From NCBI RefSeq assembly GCF_000235625.1, contig NZ_AGTR01000023.1:1-64000 (forward strand): DNA of 64,000 nucleotides. The letters run 5' to 3'. The notes under the pieces are model-generated. The model made no database searches. It was not told the DNA's origin and saw nothing but the letters and a program-made list of their open reading frames with translations. Source of the stretch: Marinobacter manganoxydans MnI7-9. GTDB taxonomy: Bacteria; Pseudomonadota; Gammaproteobacteria; Pseudomonadales; Oleiphilaceae. Both the position numbers and the translations under genes were made by a program. Shown piece by piece: positions 60,865 to 64,000 of the stretch (position 1 is its first letter; every line of letters starts with the position of its first letter).

Positions 60865-62490
60865 ATGAAAAAACAGTATTCCATCCGCTTTCTCTTACTT
60901 GCCGCTTTGGCGGCTGCCTTCTCCCTGGTGCTCGTGTTTACCGTAATCTACAGTGCAGACTCACAGCGTGATCATCTTGAAGAGTTCAGCCACAAATACG
61001 TGGATGGACTGGCAAAATCCTATTTCGATGGGCTGAATACCATGATGGTCACCGGCACCATCGGTAACCGGGATGTGCTTCGGAAAAAGGTGATGGCGTC
61101 TGAAGACGTGCTGGACGTGCGGGTGATTCGCAGTGACCATTTGAACCGGATCTTCGGCAACGGCAACGCGTCGGAACAGAAGCGGGAACCTTTGGACAAG
61201 AAAGCGCTTGCCGGTGAGCGGGTGGAGTCCTATTCCAGCAATGAGGACGGGCGAGTCTACACACTGATCGAGCCCGTGATCGCGATGGAGAACTATCAGG
61301 GCGTCAACTGTCTTGGCTGTCATCAGGCCAGTGAGGGAGACGTTCTTGGAGCCATTCGGGTGGACTATTCCATGGCTGACAGCGATGCCCGTTTGCAGCA
61401 GCAACTGCTGACCAGTGGCGGTATTCAGGTAGCCATCTTTGCTGCGGTGTTTTTCCTGACCGCCGCCGCTTTGAGTCGACTGGTGTTTTCCCGTTTGCGG
61501 CGACTCCACGACCGCATGGGCGAGATCTCCAGAAATTCTGACCTGACCATTGAGCTTGAGGTTACCCGCAACGACGAGATCGGTTCCGTGTCCCGGGCGT
61601 TCAACCGGATGATGGCGAAGATACGGGAGAGCATGAATACCGTCATGGACAACGCCGAACAGGTTGAGCAGGCGGCCAGAAGCATTGCGGGGAAGGCTGA
61701 CACGACAGAGAGGGAAGTGCTTGCCCAGCGTGACAACACAGATCAGGTGGCCAGCGCCACTACCGAGATGGCCGCATCTGCGGTTCAGGTCCGGGAAAAT
61801 GCCATTCATACCACCCGAAAATCCGCAGATACTGCGGAATCAGCGAGCAAGGGTGAGAGCCTTGCCCGGAATGCAGTAAAAAGCATCGAGGCATTGAACA
61901 CCGAGGTCCAGAGTGGCGCAAAACGCATTGAGCAGCTGGATCAACGTACCAGCCAGATGTCGGATATGCTGGAGGTAATCTCCAATATCGCTGACCAGAC
62001 CAACCTGCTGGCGCTCAATGCCGCCATCGAGGCGGCCCGTGCCGGAGAGCAGGGGCGCGGTTTTTCTGTGGTGGCCGATGAGGTGCGTGCGCTGGCGTCG
62101 AGAACCCAGGATTCAACGGAGGAAATCCGGAACACCATCAACGGACTGAAGGGAGAGGTTGTCGATTGTGTGGCCACCATGCGCCATGCCTCTGAGATGG
62201 CAGAGCATCAGGTTTCAGCCATTCTGACAGTAGAGTCTGAACTGCAAACCATTGCCTCTGCTGTGCGGGAGATCACCAACCTCAATCAGGAAATGGAGAG
62301 CGCTGCCAACGAGCAGAGCGATGTCTCCGAATCCATTAATCACAACGTGATTGAAATCAGTCGCTCGGCAGAGCAGACCTCCGGGGATGCCAAGGAGACA
62401 GCGAGAATTGCCGGAGACCTTCTGGCCATGGCCGAGAATCTCAGGAAAACCATCGAACAGTTCCGGCTGAATCAGGAAGGCCGCCCTTAG
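60865..62490 (+). CDS. Methyl-accepting chemotaxis protein with c-type heme motif
   Basis: A 541-residue chemoreceptor: helix 1 (FLLLAALAAAFSLVLVFTVI), a periplasmic sensor (about 32-185) with a CLGCH heme-binding motif at 149-153 in the DUF3365/Tll0287-like pattern, helix 2 (SGGIQVAIFAAVFFLTAAAL), HAMP, and the signalling tip DQTNLLALNAAIEAARAGEQ with VVADEVRALA. It may sense redox state, oxygen or NO through a covalently bound heme. The start at 60865 (MKKQYSIRF) is chosen; the upstream frame is not conserved. The methylation and CheW regions appear intact. Confidence 0.92.
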   Translation: MKKQYSIRFLLLAALAAAFSLVLVFTVIYSADSQRDHLEEFSHKYVDGLAKSYFDGLNTMMVTGTIGNRDVLRKKVMASEDVLDVRVIRSDHLNRIFGNGNASEQKREPLDKKALAGERVESYSSNEDGRVYTLIEPVIAMENYQGVNCLGCHQASEGDVLGAIRVDYSMADSDARLQQQLLTSGGIQVAIFAAVFFLTAAALSRLVFSRLRRLHDRMGEISRNSDLTIELEVTRNDEIGSVSRAFNRMMAKIRESMNTVMDNAEQVEQAARSIAGKADTTEREVLAQRDNTDQVASATTEMAASAVQVRENAIHTTRKSADTAESASKGESLARNAVKSIEALNTEVQSGAKRIEQLDQRTSQMSDMLEVISNIADQTNLLALNAAIEAARAGEQGRGFSVVADEVRALASRTQDSTEEIRNTINGLKGEVVDCVATMRHASEMAEHQVSAILTVESELQTIASAVREITNLNQEMESAANEQSDVSESINHNVIEISRSAEQTSGDAKETARIAGDLLAMAENLRKTIEQFRLNQEGRP

Positions 62491-62517
62491 AAGGACGGCG
62501 CGGGTCTGGCGACAGGC

Positions 62518-63165
62518 TCAGCCCCGATGGTCGGAAACAAAGGGGTTGGTGGCTCGCTCCCGGCCAAAGGTGGACATCGGACCGTGTCCGGGAATGAACG
62601 CAACCTCGTCGCCGAGCGGGAACAGCTGTTCCCTGATAGAGCGAATCAGTGTTGCGTGGTCGCCCTTTGGAAAATCCGTGCGTCCGATGGAGCCATGGAA
62701 CAGCACGTCACCCACAAGCGCCAGACCGGATTCCTTATGATAAAAAACCACATGCCCCGGTGTGTGGCCGGGGCAGTGAAGGACCTCCAGAGTCTGGTTG
62801 CCCACCGTGACCTGCTGCCCATCTTCCAGCCAGCGATCCGGGGTGAAAACTTCCGGGGCCGGAAACCCGAACATCTGCGCCTGCTGGGGCAGGCCAACAA
62901 TCCAGAAATTGTCTTCCTTCTGCGGCCCCTCAATGGGAATACCCAGCTCTTTGGACAGCTCCGCAGTTCCGCCGGCATGGTCAATGTGGGCATGGGTAAG
63001 CAGAATTTTCTCGACCGTCACGCCTTCCTCAGCCACAGCGGCGCGAATCTTCTCCAGATCCCCGCCCGGATCGACTACGGCTGCCCGGCGCGTCTTTTCG
63101 CACCAGATCAGTGAGCAGTTCTGCTGGAAAGGCGTGACCGGAATGATTCTGTAGTTCAGTGACAT
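62518..63165 (-). CDS. YcbL-type metallo-beta-lactamase hydrolase
   Basis: A 215-residue glyoxalase II-like hydrolase. The metal motif [10 protein letters not shown], the [14 protein letters not shown] block, [15 protein letters not shown] and the final [12 protein letters not shown] are those of the YcbL group, of the same length. It likely hydrolyses a thioester such as S-lactoylglutathione, though YcbL enzymes are small and their natural substrate is debated. The ATG at 63165 ([20 protein letters not shown]) is chosen. The convergent chemoreceptor ends 27 bp away. Confidence 0.92.
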   Translation of the reverse strand: MSLNYRIIPVTPFQQNCSLIWCEKTRRAAVVDPGGDLEKIRAAVAEEGVTVEKILLTHAHIDHAGGTAELSKELGIPIEGPQKEDNFWIVGLPQQAQMFGFPAPEVFTPDRWLEDGQQVTVGNQTLEVLHCPGHTPGHVVFYHKESGLALVGDVLFHGSIGRTDFPKGDHATLIRSIREQLFPLGDEVAFIPGHGPMSTFGRERATNPFVSDHRG

Positions 63166-63201
63166 ACCTGTTCTCAATCGCTGAAGAAATGGCTAGTGCC
63201 A

Positions 63202-63780
63202 TCAGTTTACTGGAACTTCCCGCGTAACAACGAACGCGCCCCGCAAATCGCCCTCGGAGAAGCCGGTCGCCTTGTCTTCAGGATAGAGTTCAGCCAGTTT
63301 TGCCTTCACCTCCGGGGCGATGGACTTACCATGACAGCCAAGGCAAAGTTTCTGTGTCGGGATGGCGCTCATATATTGGAACGCCGGCTGTCCGGACGCT
63401 TCGGAGACCTGCCAGACCTCCACCGGTTTTCCGTTCTTTACCGGCTGTCTGTCCATGGCCAGCAGTTGGATCTCCTGCCAGTCGGTCGGGGTGTTTTCCG
63501 GGTTCCGGACTTTCAGACTGGTCCGACTGATGACCCAGCCGCCGCTGCTGTTGTTGCTGGCGATTTCCGGTGCCACAGTCTTGCAAACACCAATACCGTT
63601 TGTGAGGCCGCCTTCTTTGATGGCCGCCTGGAGCGCCTGCTTCAGTGAGCCGCCGAAGCTTTTCACCAGGGAACGTGCTTCGGCAACCATTGCTTCCGGG
63701 CTATCTGCTTGGGGTTGCGCGAGAAGTGGCATGGAAAGCAAGGAGCATAGCAAGGCTGTTGTGATGGTCGGTTTGGTCAT
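63202..63780 (-). CDS. Periplasmic DUF3365/Tll0287-like c-heme protein
   Basis: A 192-residue exported protein. The signal peptide MTKPTITTALLCSLLSMPLL is followed by the family pattern: CKTVAPEIASNNSSGGWVIS, RTSLKVRNPENTPTDWQE and the heme motif LCLGCHGK. The domain is the same type as the sensor of the chemoreceptor two genes upstream. It may carry one c-type heme and act as a redox or gas sensor, or donate electrons. The start at 63780 is taken for the signal peptide. Confidence 0.85.
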   Translation of the reverse strand: MTKPTITTALLCSLLSMPLLAQPQADSPEAMVAEARSLVKSFGGSLKQALQAAIKEGGLTNGIGVCKTVAPEIASNNSSGGWVISRTSLKVRNPENTPTDWQEIQLLAMDRQPVKNGKPVEVWQVSEASGQPAFQYMSAIPTQKLCLGCHGKSIAPEVKAKLAELYPEDKATGFSEGDLRGAFVVTREVPVN

Positions 63781-63877
63781 TGAATCTCTCCCGGGCTTCT
63801 TGGCTTTGGAATAAGTATATAACAAAGGAATAATCCCAAATTGAGCCAGGACAGATTCCGGTAGAGTCGATGAATGA

Positions 63878-64000
63878 TTACCACGCCAGCCAGATAACGT
63901 GGCGGGCACCCTTGCCGGGTCGCAAGGCCCTCACTGTAACGGGCTCAACAGAAAATCCTGCCCGCCGCAGCCTCTCTGTGAAGGAATGCTCCTGGCCGGC
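63878..64000 (-). CDS. C-terminal end of a possible methyltransferase (partial)
   Basis: The last 40 codons of a gene that continues beyond the window. Read from 64000: AGQEHSFTERLRRAGFSVEP, then VTVRALRPGKGARHVIWLAW and stop. The RAGF...KG.RHVIWLA pattern resembles the end of spermidine-synthase-like SAM methyltransferases. The evidence is short, so the family assignment is tentative. Confidence 0.5.
   Translation of the reverse strand, partial: AGQEHSFTERLRRAGFSVEPVTVRALRPGKGARHVIWLAW

Overview
The window reads as a chromosomal segment of a marine gammaproteobacterium, most likely Marinobacter or a close relative. This rests on gene content and on protein sequences recognised by eye: long polar-type flagellins with flaG-fliD-fliS, a gspN-gspC-gspD secretion cluster, Fe-SOD, a FabG4-type reductase beside a thiolase, and many signalling proteins. 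No database search was run, so the genus is an inference. Most of the window is ordinary, densely packed core chromosome; bases 5,000-15,140 are clearly accessory.

Layout. 1-5,410: a response regulator-CheC and diguanylate cyclase operon, a secreted protein, exonuclease I, and a DUF559 nuclease gene bracketed by GC-rich palindromic repeats. 5,580-15,140: a decaying toxin-antitoxin island. A module phd-vapC-(TPR/SAM methyltransferase) is present three times. One methyltransferase copy is intact (11,891-13,891) and two are deleted fragments. Around them lie MntA-HepT, ParDE, an orphan ParD, a Phd-VapC fusion frame, a pRiA4b ORF-3-like gene and an IS5-family remnant. 15,244-22,071: two divergent flagellins, then flaG, fliD and fliS, with recognisable sigma-28 promoters and one sigma-54-like element. 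22,201-31,000: argG, an AraC-type regulator, a REC/degenerate-GGDEF protein, yajQ, an AmpG-like transporter, an alkyltransferase-like protein, hipBA, an SDR enzyme and fxsA. 31,012-33,271: groESL with an RpoH promoter and a strong terminator. 33,338-36,964: gspN-gspC-gspD. 36,969-44,210: an M48 protease with a TerB-like tail, lemA, a GGDEF/EAL protein, sodB and purEK. 44,507-50,589: three linked envelope or unknown genes, tRNA-Val, tRNA-Asp, tRNA-Val, fabG4-like reductase and thiolase, and an initiator tRNA with a broken partial copy. 50,931-64,000: a small lipoprotein, a CHASE2 kinase/FecR-LysM/OmpR-type regulator operon, topB, bolA-yciO, a chemoreceptor with a CxxCH heme motif, a glyoxalase II-like hydrolase, a soluble DUF3365-type c-heme protein, and the end of a methyltransferase.

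The most unusual signals are non-coding. Two elements of about 110 bp (44,289-44,398 and 58,749-58,857) share one architecture: 28-bp outer arms enclosing two hairpins with TCCA and TCCT loops. Their stem sequences differ but remain base-paired. A second palindrome family (CCCCTCTCCC/GGGGAGAGGG) recurs at seven loci and brackets the DUF559 gene with two copies on each side. Also notable are the mosaic toxin-antitoxin/methyltransferase island, whose deletion junctions can be read directly, and a 42-bp duplication of the 5' half of the initiator tRNA gene that sits between the promoter and the intact gene.
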